In this document: positions 52,097 to 61,235 of the stretch, in pieces
Numbering within the stretch: position 1 is the stretch's first letter
How the letters are laid out: every line of letters begins with the position of its first letter
Assembly: GCA_965246795.1 (NCBI GenBank)
Contig: CBDFFN010000012.1
Span: 124,001 to 188,000, forward strand
Reading direction: 5' to 3'
Length of the DNA: 64,000 nucleotides
From: JAJXWB01 sp965246795
GTDB taxonomy: Bacteria > Pseudomonadota > Alphaproteobacteria > Rhizobiales > Beijerinckiaceae
Program-made: the position numbers and the translations under genes
The notes under the pieces: generated by a model
The model's database searches: none
Told to the model about the DNA's origin: nothing
The model's input: the letters and a program-made list of their open reading frames with translations, nothing else

Positions 52097-53014
52097 TCAA
52101 CTTCTCGGAAATTCCAGACCGATCTCGCGGTAACGCTCGGGGTCGTCGGCCCAGTTGGAGCGCACCTTTACGAAAAGGAACAGGTGCACCTTCTGCTCGG
52201 CCGCCTCGGCGATTTCCTTGCGCGCGGCCTGCGAGATCGCCTTGATCGTACGGCCACCTTCGCCGATCACGATCTTCTTCTGGCTGTCGCGCTCGACATA
52301 GATCGTCTGCTCGATCCGCGCCGATCCGTCGTGCATCGTCTTCCACTGGTCGGTCTCGACGTGACTCTGGTAGGGCAACTCGTCGTGCAGCCGTGTGAAC
52401 AGCTTTTCCCTCGTGATCTCGGCGGCCAGCGAACGCAGCGGCGCATCCGAGACCTGATCTTCGGGATAAAGCCAAGGTCCTGGCTTCATCGCCGCCGCAA
52501 GCTTCGTTCGCAGAACGTTTGTGCCGTCGCCGTTCAGCGCGGCGATCATGAATGTGTCGGTGAATTGCCCGCGCGTGTTGATGTCCTGCGCAAGCGCGAG
52601 GAGACTATCGCGCGGCACGAGATCGATCTTGTTCAAGACGAGATATTTCGGCGCGCGAATTTCGCCTAGCCGCGCGAGGATTGCCTCGACTTCGTCCGTG
52701 ACACCCTTGAACGCGTCGACAAGAAGCGCCACCGCATCGGCTTCGACCGCGCCACCCCATGCACTCGTGACCATCGCACGGTCGAGACGGCGAGCGGGAC
52801 GGAACAAACCGGGCGTATCGACGAAGATGATCTGCGCATCGCCCTCGATCGCGATGCCGCGAACCAACGCGCGTGTCGTCTGCACCTTGCGCGACACGAT
52901 CGACACTTTCGCGCCGACGAGCATGTTCATCAGCGTCGACTTGCCGGCGTTCGGCGCGCCGATCAGCGCGACGAAGCCGCAACGCGTTTCCTGCGAGGGT
53001 GCGTCATCGATCAT
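52097..53014 (-). CDS. era: GTPase Era
   Basis: The 305-residue Ras-like GTPase binds 16S rRNA near its 3' end and checks 30S assembly. G1 is GAPNAGKSTLMN, G3 is VDTPGLFRPARR, G4 is LNKIDLVP; the C-terminal KH domain has IVIGEGGRTIKAISQAARKEI. It starts inside the last codons of rnc (four-base overlap), a common rnc-era pairing. Confidence 0.97.
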   Translation of the reverse strand: MIDDAPSQETRCGFVALIGAPNAGKSTLMNMLVGAKVSIVSRKVQTTRALVRGIAIEGDAQIIFVDTPGLFRPARRLDRAMVTSAWGGAVEADAVALLVDAFKGVTDEVEAILARLGEIRAPKYLVLNKIDLVPRDSLLALAQDINTRGQFTDTFMIAALNGDGTNVLRTKLAAAMKPGPWLYPEDQVSDAPLRSLAAEITREKLFTRLHDELPYQSHVETDQWKTMHDGSARIEQTIYVERDSQKKIVIGEGGRTIKAISQAARKEIAEAAEQKVHLFLFVKVRSNWADDPERYREIGLEFPRS

Positions 53015-53706
53015 GCGGCGACTCCGGCGGCTTCACGGGACAGGAAGGCTTCGGCCGCGTTCTGTTCGGCGATGCGTTTCGAGCCGCCCCTCCCTTGCGC
53101 GGGCGCGAGGCCCTGAACCTCGACTGCGATCGTAAAGGCCGGCGCGTGGGCCGTGCCGGTCTGTGTCACGATCGAATAGTTAGGCAAACCTAGTCCTCTC
53201 GCCAGCGACCATTCCTGCAAGGTACTCTTGGAATCGCGTTGCGCGACATCGCCGCCGGCCATGATCGAGGCAAAAGCACTTTCGACAAGCGTCTTCGCGG
53301 CAGCGAAACCGGCATCGAGATAGACCGCCGCGATCAACGACTCGCAGACGTCGGACAACAACGTCGCCTTCGAAGCACCGCCCGTGCGCCGCTCGCCGAC
53401 GCCGAGCCGCACGAATTGCTCGACTTGCCATGCACTGGCGACAGCAGCGCAACTTTCGCGACGTACGGCGGTCGCAAGCCGGCGAGAGAGCTCGCCTTCC
53501 GTCGCATTAGGCCATGCATGGAAAAGAATGTCCGCGACAGCGAGTCCGAGCACACGATCACCAACGAATTCTAGCCGCTGAAAGCTCTCGGTGCGATGCT
53601 TCGCGCTACTGACATGCGTGAGCGCGCGCTCCAGCAGAGCGCGGTCGGCAAAGCGGTGCCCGATCCGCTCTTCGAGCAGCGAGAGATCCGGCCGGCCCTT
53701 CGCCAT
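53011..53706 (-). CDS. rnc: Ribonuclease III
   Basis: The 231-residue double-strand RNA endonuclease has the signature QRLEFVGDRVLGLAVADILF with the metal-binding Glu and Asp, the DVCESLIAAVYLDAG helix, and a C-terminal dsRNA-binding domain (FTIAVEVQGLAPAQGRGGSKRIAEQNAAE). It processes rRNA and mRNA. It lies between lepB and era, with 10 bases to lepB. Confidence 0.97.
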   Translation of the reverse strand: MAKGRPDLSLLEERIGHRFADRALLERALTHVSSAKHRTESFQRLEFVGDRVLGLAVADILFHAWPNATEGELSRRLATAVRRESCAAVASAWQVEQFVRLGVGERRTGGASKATLLSDVCESLIAAVYLDAGFAAAKTLVESAFASIMAGGDVAQRDSKSTLQEWSLARGLGLPNYSIVTQTGTAHAPAFTIAVEVQGLAPAQGRGGSKRIAEQNAAEAFLSREAAGVAA

Positions 53707-53716
53707 TGCAAACGCG

Positions 53717-54505
53717 CTAGCGAACGGTCTGAAACAATCGCTCGAAGCGAAGCGTCGTTGGCCAGGTCCAGAACGCCCAGGCCGGCTCGCCCTTGCCGAT
53801 GGAGAAGAAGATGATCTCCGCCCGGCCCTCGATATTATCGAAGGGCACGAAACCGACGCCCCCCTGCTCCGGCGGCACGCGCGAGTCGGTGGAGTTGTCG
53901 CGATTGTCGCCCATCATGAAATAATTGTCGGCCGGTACTGTGAAGACATCGGTGCGATCGTTGAAGCCCGTGTCGCCCTGAATCTCGATGATCGTGTGCG
54001 TCACGCCGCCCGGCAGCGTTTCCTTATAGGTCGGCACCTCGACGACGCGGCCATAGAAATCCTCCGTCCGCACCTTCGCGATCGGCTCACGCGGCACGGT
54101 CTCGCCGTTGATGACAAGCCGGCCGTCGACCATCTGGATGCGGTCACCGGGCAAACCGACCACGCGCTTGATGTAATCGCTCGACTGATCGCGCGGCAGC
54201 TTGAAGACGACGACATCGCCGCGCTTTGGCTTCGAAGCCATGACGCGACCCTGGAAAAGATCGAACCCGAACGGAAACGAGAAGCGCGAGTAGCCGTAAG
54301 TGTATTTCGACACGAAGAGATAATCGCCGATCAGTAGTGTCGGAATCATCGAGCCCGAGGGAATGTTGAACGGCTGGAAAAGAAAGGTGCGAACGACGAG
54401 CGCGATGACAAGCGCCTCAACAACGACCTTCACGGTCTCCCAAAAGCCGCCTTCCTTGGCCTTGGCGCGCGCCGCGTCCCTGTCCGTTCCGGTCCGCCAA
54501 CTCAT
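53717..54505 (-). CDS. lepB: Signal peptidase I
   Basis: The 262-residue membrane peptidase cleaves signal peptides on the outer face of the inner membrane. After one membrane helix (VEALVIALVVRTFLF) come the catalytic Ser in PSGSMIPTLLIGDYLFV and the general-base Lys in VVFKLPRDQSSDYIKRVVG. GDNRDNSTDSR is the box E region. It precedes rnc; acpS lies 108 bases upstream. Confidence 0.97.
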   Translation of the reverse strand: MSWRTGTDRDAARAKAKEGGFWETVKVVVEALVIALVVRTFLFQPFNIPSGSMIPTLLIGDYLFVSKYTYGYSRFSFPFGFDLFQGRVMASKPKRGDVVVFKLPRDQSSDYIKRVVGLPGDRIQMVDGRLVINGETVPREPIAKVRTEDFYGRVVEVPTYKETLPGGVTHTIIEIQGDTGFNDRTDVFTVPADNYFMMGDNRDNSTDSRVPPEQGGVGFVPFDNIEGRAEIIFFSIGKGEPAWAFWTWPTTLRFERLFQTVR

Positions 54506-54613
54506 CTGTTATTCTTCCTGAATCAGGGGCGCCGGGCGCCGCGATGCGCGGCCGTCCTAGCACGCGGGTTCCGGTCCGTCATGTCACGGGAAAATGGCGG
54601 AAAAAGCGCAACT

Positions 54614-55018
54614 TCAGCCCGCCGCCGGCACGGCCTCGATGATCACCATCGCCTGCGCGAGCGGATGCTCGTCGGTGATCGTGAGGTGAATGCGAACCTC
54701 GTGACCAGTCGGCGTGAGTTCGGCCAGACGCTTCGCCGCACCGCCGGTCAGCGCCATTGTCGGCTGGCCAGAACGCATATTCACGACACCCATGTCGCGC
54801 CAGAAGACGCCACGCCGCAGCCCAGTGCCGAGCGCCTTGGCGCAGGCCTCTTTCGCCGCAAAACGCTTCGCGTAAGAGGCGGCGCGACCGGCGCGCTTCT
54901 CCGACCTCGCCTGCTCGACCGGCGTGAAGCAACGCTGCACGAAACGGTCGCCGTAATCCGCGAGAGCACGCTCGATCCGCGTGATATCGCAGAGATCGCT
55001 GCCGAAGCCGATGATCAT
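54614..55018 (-). CDS. acpS: Holo-[acyl-carrier-protein] synthase
   Basis: The 134-residue enzyme transfers phosphopantetheine from CoA to apo-ACP. The conserved motifs are GFGSDLCDITRIERAL at the start and the metal-binding WxxKEA-like FAAKEACAKALGTGL. Its start overlaps the end of pdxJ by four bases. Confidence 0.96.
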   Translation of the reverse strand: MIIGFGSDLCDITRIERALADYGDRFVQRCFTPVEQARSEKRAGRAASYAKRFAAKEACAKALGTGLRRGVFWRDMGVVNMRSGQPTMALTGGAAKRLAELTPTGHEVRIHLTITDEHPLAQAMVIIEAVPAAG

Positions 55019-55767
55019 GCCTTCCCGCGGCCCTCATCCATCGCCGCGCGCATCCTTTTCACCGCAGCTTCGAGACCAGCAAAGATCGACTCGCCAATGA
55101 GAAAATGGCCAATGTTGAACTCGACAATTTCGCCGCAGGACGCGAGCGTACGCGCACTGTCGTAGTCGAGCCCGTGGCCGGCGTGGCATTCGAGACCAAG
55201 AACGACCGCCTTTTTCGCGGCCGCCCGCAGCCGTTCCTGCTCGTGCGCGGCGCGGGAAGGATCACCTGCTTCGATGGCATGACACCACGCCCCGGTGTGC
55301 AGTTCGACGACCGGCGCGCGGAGTGACACCGCCGCTTCCAACGCATCCGTCGACGGCTCGATGAAAAGCGACACGCGTATCTTTGCGCGGAGCAGCTCGT
55401 CGATGAAAGGCAGGAGATCGCCGTGCCCGCCGATGACATCAAGACCGCCTTCGGTGGTGCGCTCCGTGCGCTTTTCCGGGACGAGACAAGCGGCATGCGG
55501 CGCAATGCGCAGCGCGATATCGAGCATCTGCGGCGTTGCAGCCATTTCGAAATTCAGCGGTACACTCAAGGCTTGTTTGAGCCTCGCCATGTCGTCATCG
55601 CGGATGTGACGGCGATCTTCGCGTAAATGCGCGGTGATGCCGTCCGCGCCGGCAACCACAGCAAGCATGGCGGCGCGAACCGGGTCCGGCAAAACGCCGC
55701 CGCGCGCATTCCGCACTGTCGCGACGTGGTCGATGTTGACGCCAAGACGTAGGCGGCTCGCACTCAT
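55015..55767 (-). CDS. pdxJ: Pyridoxine 5'-phosphate synthase
   Basis: The 250-residue barrel enzyme makes pyridoxine phosphate from 1-deoxyxylulose 5-phosphate and 3-amino-2-oxopropyl phosphate, the last step of de novo B6 synthesis. Family segments: LGVNIDHVATVRNARGG, VAGADGITAHLREDRRHI, CLVPEKRTERTTEGG and ELHTGAWC. It sits between rsh and acpS with four-base overlaps on both sides. Confidence 0.97.
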   Translation of the reverse strand: MSASRLRLGVNIDHVATVRNARGGVLPDPVRAAMLAVVAGADGITAHLREDRRHIRDDDMARLKQALSVPLNFEMAATPQMLDIALRIAPHAACLVPEKRTERTTEGGLDVIGGHGDLLPFIDELLRAKIRVSLFIEPSTDALEAAVSLRAPVVELHTGAWCHAIEAGDPSRAAHEQERLRAAAKKAVVLGLECHAGHGLDYDSARTLASCGEIVEFNIGHFLIGESIFAGLEAAVKRMRAAMDEGRGKA

Positions 55768-57992
55768 CCGTACACACGCTCCACGCGGCTCACGACCTTT
55801 TCGGCACGAAGACGAGAGAGCAGCGTCGTCAGATGTTTCAGATCGTAGACGTCGAGATCAATGAGAATATCGTTGAAGTCCGGCGAACTAGTGATGAAGG
55901 CGAGATTGTCGATATTGGCGCCCGTCTCGCCGATCAGCGTCGTCACGACGCCGAGCGTGCCAGGCTCGTTGATCGACGTGATCTTGATCTGCGCGGGAAA
56001 GCGCTCGGTCGATGCTTCCTCGACATCCCAGCGGACGTCGAGCCAAAGGTCCGGCTGCCCATCGAAGGCCGAAAGCGCGGGCGACTGGATCGGGTAGATC
56101 GTCACGCCCTCACCGGGTGTGCGGATGCCAACGATTCGGTCGCCTGGCACCGCGCCACTGTGCGGCGCGAAACGCACGGCTTGATCGCCCTTCTGGCCAC
56201 GGATCGGAATCGCGGAGGGCTTCTCTTCGCCCTTGGCATCCTTGAAGATGAGACGCGAGGCTTTGCGAAGATTAAACCATCCGGTCTCGGTCTCGACGGC
56301 GCCGCGCGGTTCGACCTTGACCTTTGGATGCACGGCTTTCAGCACGTCCTCCGATGAGATTTCGCCGCGACCTACGGCCGTAAGCACTTCGTCGACAGAT
56401 GTTCGTGAAAGCCGCGGAAGCGCCGCTTTCAACGCCTCCTCTTCAAACTGTAATTCCACGCGACCAAAAGCGCGCGTAACGATCTGTTGGCCGAGCCCAC
56501 GATACTGTCGACGCGATGCATCGCGCGTCGCGCGGCGGATCGCGGCGCGCGCCTTTCCGGTCACCGCCACCTCCTGCCACGCAGCAGGCGGGATGCTCGT
56601 TTCAACACGGATTACTTCGACTTCGTCGCCGTTGCTGAGTTCGGAAACGAGAGGCGACAGATGACCGTTGATCTTCGCGCCAACCGCTTTGTTGCCGACG
56701 TCGGTGTGCACGGCATAGGCGAAGTCGATGACGGTCGCGCCGCGCGGCAGCGCGATTAGCCGTCCTTTCGGCGTGAAGCAGAACACCTGGTCGTGGAAAA
56801 GTTCCAGCTTCGTGTGTTCGAGAAATTCTTCGGGACTGTCGCCCTCCGCAAGCAACGCAAGCGTCCGCTGCAACCAGCGATAGGCACCGCTTTCCTGCGT
56901 CAGTGAGTTCGGATCGATTTCGCCAGCGCCGTTGTAGGTGTGCAGGCCACTGGTCGCGGCGCGGTCCTTATAGAAGAAATGCGCGGCGATGCCGTCGGAC
57001 GCGAGATCGTCCATATCTTCCGACCGTATCTGCAATTCGACACGCTGGTGGCCCGGACCGACCACCGTCGTGTGAAGCGATCGATAATCGTTCTGCTTCG
57101 GCGTCGAGATGTAATCCTTGAAACGGCCAGGCACATTCGGCCATTTAGTGTGAACGGCTCCGAGCACGCGATAACAATCGTCTGCCGAGCCGACGACGAC
57201 ACGAAAACCGTAAATGTCGGAAAGCTGCTCGAACGCGAGCGACTTACGCTCCATCTTGCGCCAGATTGAGTACGGCGATTTCCGCCGTCCCGTAACGCGC
57301 GCGAAGACATCGCGGCTCGCGAGTTCTTCACGCAATTCGGCTTCGATGCGCAGGATGATCGCGCCGTTCTTCGCCTGCAGCTCTTCGAGCCGCGCGCGGA
57401 TCGTCTCCTCCGCTTCAGGCGAGAGGTAGCGGAAGGCGAGTTCCTCGAGTTCCTCGCGCATCGACTGCATTCCCATGCGGCCTGCCAACGGCCCATAGAT
57501 GTCGAGCGTCTCCTCCGCGATGCGAACTCCCTTGTCGCGCGGCACAAAATGCAACGTGCGCATATTGTGCAGCCGATCCGCGAGCTTCACGAGCAGCACG
57601 CGCACATCCTGCGAGATCGCTAGCAGCAGCTTGCGAAAGTTTTCGGCCTGCGCAGTTTGCCGCGAGACCACGTCGAGTTTCTTGATCTTCGTCAGACCTT
57701 CGACGAGGCGACCGATCTCCTCGCCGAACAGCCGGTCGATTTCTTCGCGCGTCGAATCCGTGTCTTCGATCGTGTCGTGGAGCACGGCAGCGACAATCGT
57801 CGCGTCGTCGAGCTTCAGACTTGTGAGGATCGACGCGACTTCGAGCGGGTGCGAGAAATACGGGTCGCCGGATGCGCGCTTCTGCAGGCCGTGCGCGCGC
57901 ATCGCATAGACATAGGCGCGGTTCAGCAGATCCTCGTCGGTGTGCGGATTATAGCTCCGCACCCGTTCGACGAGTTCATACTGCCGCATCAT
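55764..57992 (-). CDS. rsh: Bifunctional (p)ppGpp synthetase/hydrolase
   Basis: The 742-residue RelA/SpoT homologue both makes and degrades (p)ppGpp. The HD hydrolase domain is intact (AAVLHDTIEDTDST, with His-Asp), as is the synthetase domain (YGFRVVVG; KQNDYRSLHTTVVGP). TGS (IALPRGATVIDFAYAVHTDVG) and C-terminal ACT domains follow. As usual in alphaproteobacteria a single Rsh probably serves both functions. It lies between rpoZ and pdxJ. Confidence 0.96.
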   Translation of the reverse strand: MMRQYELVERVRSYNPHTDEDLLNRAYVYAMRAHGLQKRASGDPYFSHPLEVASILTSLKLDDATIVAAVLHDTIEDTDSTREEIDRLFGEEIGRLVEGLTKIKKLDVVSRQTAQAENFRKLLLAISQDVRVLLVKLADRLHNMRTLHFVPRDKGVRIAEETLDIYGPLAGRMGMQSMREELEELAFRYLSPEAEETIRARLEELQAKNGAIILRIEAELREELASRDVFARVTGRRKSPYSIWRKMERKSLAFEQLSDIYGFRVVVGSADDCYRVLGAVHTKWPNVPGRFKDYISTPKQNDYRSLHTTVVGPGHQRVELQIRSEDMDDLASDGIAAHFFYKDRAATSGLHTYNGAGEIDPNSLTQESGAYRWLQRTLALLAEGDSPEEFLEHTKLELFHDQVFCFTPKGRLIALPRGATVIDFAYAVHTDVGNKAVGAKINGHLSPLVSELSNGDEVEVIRVETSIPPAAWQEVAVTGKARAAIRRATRDASRRQYRGLGQQIVTRAFGRVELQFEEEALKAALPRLSRTSVDEVLTAVGRGEISSEDVLKAVHPKVKVEPRGAVETETGWFNLRKASRLIFKDAKGEEKPSAIPIRGQKGDQAVRFAPHSGAVPGDRIVGIRTPGEGVTIYPIQSPALSAFDGQPDLWLDVRWDVEEASTERFPAQIKITSINEPGTLGVVTTLIGETGANIDNLAFITSSPDFNDILIDLDVYDLKHLTTLLSRLRAEKVVSRVERVYG

Positions 57993-58076
57993 CGATGAAT
58001 CGCCTCCGTGAGAGGTGAGTCACCATCCTCACGCAAACGATCTCGCTTTGGAACCCTCGAAGGCGGTGAGGCGTGA

Positions 58077-58466
58077 CTATTCGCCGTCGTCTTCCGTCTG
58101 CGCCGGCGGGACAAGACCTTCCAGACCGCGGAGCAGGTCTTCCTCGGTCATGCGGTCGAACTGGACGTCGCCGCCTGCCGCACCGATCTGTTCAGGGGAC
58201 GCAAGAGCCGGCACGACTTCGGTCTCGGGCTCGTCGACTTCGACATGCTTTTGGAGGGAGTGGATGAACTCTTCCCGCAGATCGTCGGGCGCAAGTTCCC
58301 CGTCGGCGATCTCACGCAGGGCAACGACCGGGTTCTTGTCGTTATCCCGGTCAATGCGAATCGGCTGGCCGGAGGCGATCATCCGGGCGCGATGACTGGC
58401 CAGAAGGACGAGATCGAAGCGGTTTTCGACCTTTTCGATGCAGTCCTCAACGGTGACGCGCGCCAT
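58077..58466 (-). CDS. rpoZ: DNA-directed RNA polymerase omega subunit
   Basis: The 129-residue protein matches omega: MARVTVEDCIEKVENRFDLVLLASHRARM at the start, then DRDNDKNPVVALREIADG. It binds beta' and supports assembly and ppGpp response. An acidic tail longer than in E. coli (91 residues) is normal for alphaproteobacteria. rsh follows after 84 bases, as in many genomes. Confidence 0.96.
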   Translation of the reverse strand: MARVTVEDCIEKVENRFDLVLLASHRARMIASGQPIRIDRDNDKNPVVALREIADGELAPDDLREEFIHSLQKHVEVDEPETEVVPALASPEQIGAAGGDVQFDRMTEEDLLRGLEGLVPPAQTEDDGE

Positions 58467-58501
58467 GACGGCCCTTCTCGGCAGATTTTCGGGAGAGCAC
58501 C

Positions 58502-58530
58502 GACATAAAGAGAAGCTTCGGCGATTGCAA
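58502..58530 (-). promoter_or_regulatory. Possible promoter of rpoZ-rsh
   Basis: On the minus strand TTGCAA (58525-58530) and TATGTC (58502-58507) are 17 bases apart, about 36 bases before the rpoZ start. The -35 is partial and the -10 is weak, so this is only a candidate. Confidence 0.3.
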
Positions 58531-58618
58531 CGACAACGGCTGTTCTGGTGGCCTTTCCGACTTTCGACACCGCGTCAGATAGTAAAGCCGAGCAACTATC
58601 CGGAGAATCGCCAGTCGA

Positions 58619-59293
58619 ATGCCGCAGGTCGCCGACCCCCCTAGAGATTGCCCGCTCTGCCCCCGCCTTGTTTCCTTCCGCGAAGAGGCGCGGGCGAAGG
58701 AGCCTAACTGGCACAACGCGCCGGTGCCTTCATTCGGGCCGTCTGATGCCAGTCTGCTCGTGGTCGGCCTAGCGCCGGGCTTGAAAGGCGCAAACCGCAC
58801 GGGGCGGCCATTCACTGGCGATTTCGCCGGCGATCTCCTTTACGCGACGCTCCACGAATACGGGTTTGCCAACGACCGCTTCGCGGCCCGACCCGACGAC
58901 GGGCTCGAACTGTACGACACCAGAATCACCAATGGCGTGCGTTGCGTGCCGCCCGCAAACAAACCGCTACCGGCCGAGATCGCGACATGCCGGCAGTTTT
59001 TGCTCGCGACCTTGGAGGCGATGCCGAACTTGCGGGCGATGGTTGCACTCGGCCGCATCGCGCACGAGACGGTGTTGCGAAGCGCGGGCGCGAAGCTTGC
59101 GGCGTATTCTTTCGCGCATGGCGCGCAACACTCGCTGACTTTGCAAGGTCGCACGATCACGCTTTTCGATAGCTATCACTGCTCCCGCTACAACACGAAT
59201 ACCGGTGTGCTGACGCCAAGGATGTTTCGGGATGTGTTTGTGGCGGTGCGGAATTTCCTCGACGCGCCCGACGCGCTCAGTCGGCGTAGCTGA
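58619..59293 (+). CDS. Type 5 uracil-DNA glycosylase
   Basis: The 224-residue DNA repair glycosylase of the UDGb type. The motif VVGLAPGLKGANRTGRPFTGD is the distinctive active-site segment, and N-terminal DCPLCPRL with later Cys residues fits an Fe-S cluster. The second motif is DSYHCSRYNTNTG. It removes uracil and other deaminated bases. The start ATG is in a region between divergent rpoZ and this gene; its end overlaps the convergent VOC gene by 17 bases. Confidence 0.9.
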   Translation: MPQVADPPRDCPLCPRLVSFREEARAKEPNWHNAPVPSFGPSDASLLVVGLAPGLKGANRTGRPFTGDFAGDLLYATLHEYGFANDRFAARPDDGLELYDTRITNGVRCVPPANKPLPAEIATCRQFLLATLEAMPNLRAMVALGRIAHETVLRSAGAKLAAYSFAHGAQHSLTLQGRTITLFDSYHCSRYNTNTGVLTPRMFRDVFVAVRNFLDAPDALSRRS

Positions 59294-59657
59294 TGAATTC
59301 CAGTAGCGATCCATCGGGGTCGCGGAAATAGACGCTCGTGCCGCGACCCTTGGCGCCGTTGCGCGGCACCGGCCCCAATTCGACCGCGACGTTGCAGGCT
59401 TCGAGATGCTTGATCGCATCCGCGACAGGTCCGGGCCATTCGAAGCACAGGTCGCTGTTGCCCGGCGTCACGGGCGTCTGCGCCACTGGATGCGGATCGA
59501 CACCCGGCCCGTGGCAGTTGAGCTGATTGGCACCGAAGCGGTAAGCGAACCCTTTCCCGACCGGCACGACGGTCGCGCCGAGAACCCTCGCGTAGAAATC
59601 GTTCGACCGCTCCCAGCTTGAAACGTGGATCACGCAATGGTCGAACGTCGGATTCAT
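59277..59657 (-). CDS. VOC (glyoxalase/bleomycin-resistance fold) protein
   Basis: The 126-residue protein has a single glyoxalase-like fold: FDHCVIHVSSWERSNDFYAR with the first metal-site His, and GTSVYFRDPDGSLLEFISY with the closing Glu. LNCHGPGVDPHPV provides another likely metal ligand. Function of this subgroup (often called VOC family virulence-like) is unknown. ATG at 59657 was chosen. Confidence 0.87.
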   Translation of the reverse strand: MNPTFDHCVIHVSSWERSNDFYARVLGATVVPVGKGFAYRFGANQLNCHGPGVDPHPVAQTPVTPGNSDLCFEWPGPVADAIKHLEACNVAVELGPVPRNGAKGRGTSVYFRDPDGSLLEFISYAD

Positions 59658-59659
59658 TC

Positions 59660-60136
59660 TTAACCCCGATCCCGCATCAACCGGCTCTTTTCGCGGTTCC
59701 AATCGCGCTTACGCTCCGTCTCGCGCTTGTCGTGCAGTTTCTTGCCACGCCCGAGCGCGACTTCCAGTTTCGCGCGGCCACGCTCGTTGAAGTAAAGCCG
59801 CAACGGCACGATGGTCATGCCTTCACGCTGCACGCCGTCCGAGAGCTTCACGATTTCGCGCGCCCTAAGCAGCAGTTTGCGAACGCGCTTCGGCTCGTGA
59901 TTGAAACGGTTGCCGCCGCCATATTCGGGAATGTTAGCGTTGTAGAGCCACATTTCGCCGGCGCGGTCGACGCCGGCATAGGCTTCCGCGATCGTCGCTT
60001 TGCCAGTGCGCAGCGACTTCACTTCCGTGCCGGTCAGTATCAGACCCGCTTCGAACTTGTCGCCGATCTCGTAGTCGTAGCGCGCGCGCCTGTTGTCGGC
60101 GACGACCTTCAGTATTGGCTGCGTGTCCTTTGCCAA
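59660..60136 (-). CDS. smpB: SsrA-binding protein
   Basis: The 158-residue partner of tmRNA for ribosome rescue. The OB-barrel is clear: DNRRARYDYEIGDKFEAGLI, LTGTEVKSLRTGKATIAEAY, IVPLRLYFNERGRAKLEVAL, and the basic tail KKLHDKRETERKRDWNREKSR that enters the decoding site. No ATG is available. The TTG at 60134-60136 gives LAKDTQPILKVVADN, close to the normal family start, and it lies 6 bases after the dapA stop, so translation is probably coupled. Confidence 0.92.
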   Translation of the reverse strand: MAKDTQPILKVVADNRRARYDYEIGDKFEAGLILTGTEVKSLRTGKATIAEAYAGVDRAGEMWLYNANIPEYGGGNRFNHEPKRVRKLLLRAREIVKLSDGVQREGMTIVPLRLYFNERGRAKLEVALGRGKKLHDKRETERKRDWNREKSRLMRDRG

Positions 60137-60141
60137 ATGCG

Positions 60142-61047
60142 TTACGCGTTCAAAATGCCCGCGTGGACCATCGCCGCGCGGATTTCCTTCTTCGTCGCTT
60201 CCGTCGGACCGACGAGTGGCAGGCGCACCTCGTCGCTCATGCGGCCGAGCGCCGACAGCCCGTATTTCGCGCCAGTCACACCGGCTTCGAGGAATGTCGC
60301 GACATGCAACGGCACCAGCCGGTCCTGCACGCCCAGCGCACGCGGATAATCGCTTGCAAGGCAAGCATTCTGCAGATCGGCGCACAGCTTCGGGGCGACG
60401 TTCGACACCACGGAGATGCAGCCGTGCGCACCGGCGCTCATGCAGGCCAGCGCCGTGATGTCGTCGCCCGAAAGCTGGATGAACTCCGGCCCCATCGCCT
60501 GCCGCTGCGTCGAGACGCGGCCGATATTGCCGGTCGCGTCCTTCACACCGACGACGTTCTTTAGGTCGTAGCAGCGCTTCATCGTATCGACGCTCATGTC
60601 GATCACCGAGCGCGGCGGAATGTTGTAGATGATGATCGGAATGCCGATCGCCGCGTCGATCGCCTTGAAGTGCTGATAGAGCCCTTCCTGGTTCGGCTTG
60701 TTGTAATAGGGCGTTACGACCAGCACGCCGTCGGCGCCGGCCTTTTCGGCGTGACGCGCGAGATCGACCGCTTCCCGCGTGTTGTTCGAACCTGCGCCGG
60801 CCAGGACCGACGCACGGCCGTTCGCCTCGTCGATACAGCTCTCGACGACGCGGCGATGCTCGTCATGGGTTAGCGTCGGGCTCTCGCCGGTCGTGCCGAC
60901 CGGAACGAGACCATGCGTGCCGCTTTCGATCTGCCAGCCGACATGCTTGCGGAAAGCGTCTTCGTCGAATGCCCCGTCCTTGAACGGCGTAACGAGCGCC
61001 GTCATCGATCCCCGGAAGAGTTCGCGGGAGGCGGCCTTGGCGCCCAT
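60142..61047 (-). CDS. dapA: 4-hydroxy-tetrahydrodipicolinate synthase
   Basis: The 301-residue barrel enzyme condenses pyruvate with aspartate semialdehyde in lysine/diaminopimelate synthesis. The Schiff-base Lys lies in NVVGVKDATGNIGR, the catalytic Tyr and following residues in IIIYNIPPRS, and GTTGESPTLTHDEH is the substrate-binding loop. ATG at 61047 (MGAKAASRELF) gives the normal N-terminus. It directly precedes smpB, as in many alphaproteobacteria. Confidence 0.96.
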   Translation of the reverse strand: MGAKAASRELFRGSMTALVTPFKDGAFDEDAFRKHVGWQIESGTHGLVPVGTTGESPTLTHDEHRRVVESCIDEANGRASVLAGAGSNNTREAVDLARHAEKAGADGVLVVTPYYNKPNQEGLYQHFKAIDAAIGIPIIIYNIPPRSVIDMSVDTMKRCYDLKNVVGVKDATGNIGRVSTQRQAMGPEFIQLSGDDITALACMSAGAHGCISVVSNVAPKLCADLQNACLASDYPRALGVQDRLVPLHVATFLEAGVTGAKYGLSALGRMSDEVRLPLVGPTEATKKEIRAAMVHAGILNA

Positions 61048-61235
61048 GAGATTGATCCTGCTGTCGTTTCGCCCCATGCGCGCCGTAATCGCCGGGCTTG
61101 TTGTCCCTGACATAGACGCATCGACGCATCGCGAAAAGACCCGACGCCCATGAGAGACGCGGTCCAGAACGAAATCGGTGAGAATGCGTTAACCTTGCCG
61201 AACGAGCCTGCAGCGCGACGGAGCGAATACACGGA

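Noticed and set aside
58467..58618. Search for a tRNA or small RNA between rpoZ and the glycosylase gene.
   Set aside because: No cloverleaf, CCA-adjacent stem or terminator was seen; the stretch is adequately explained as two divergent 5' regions.
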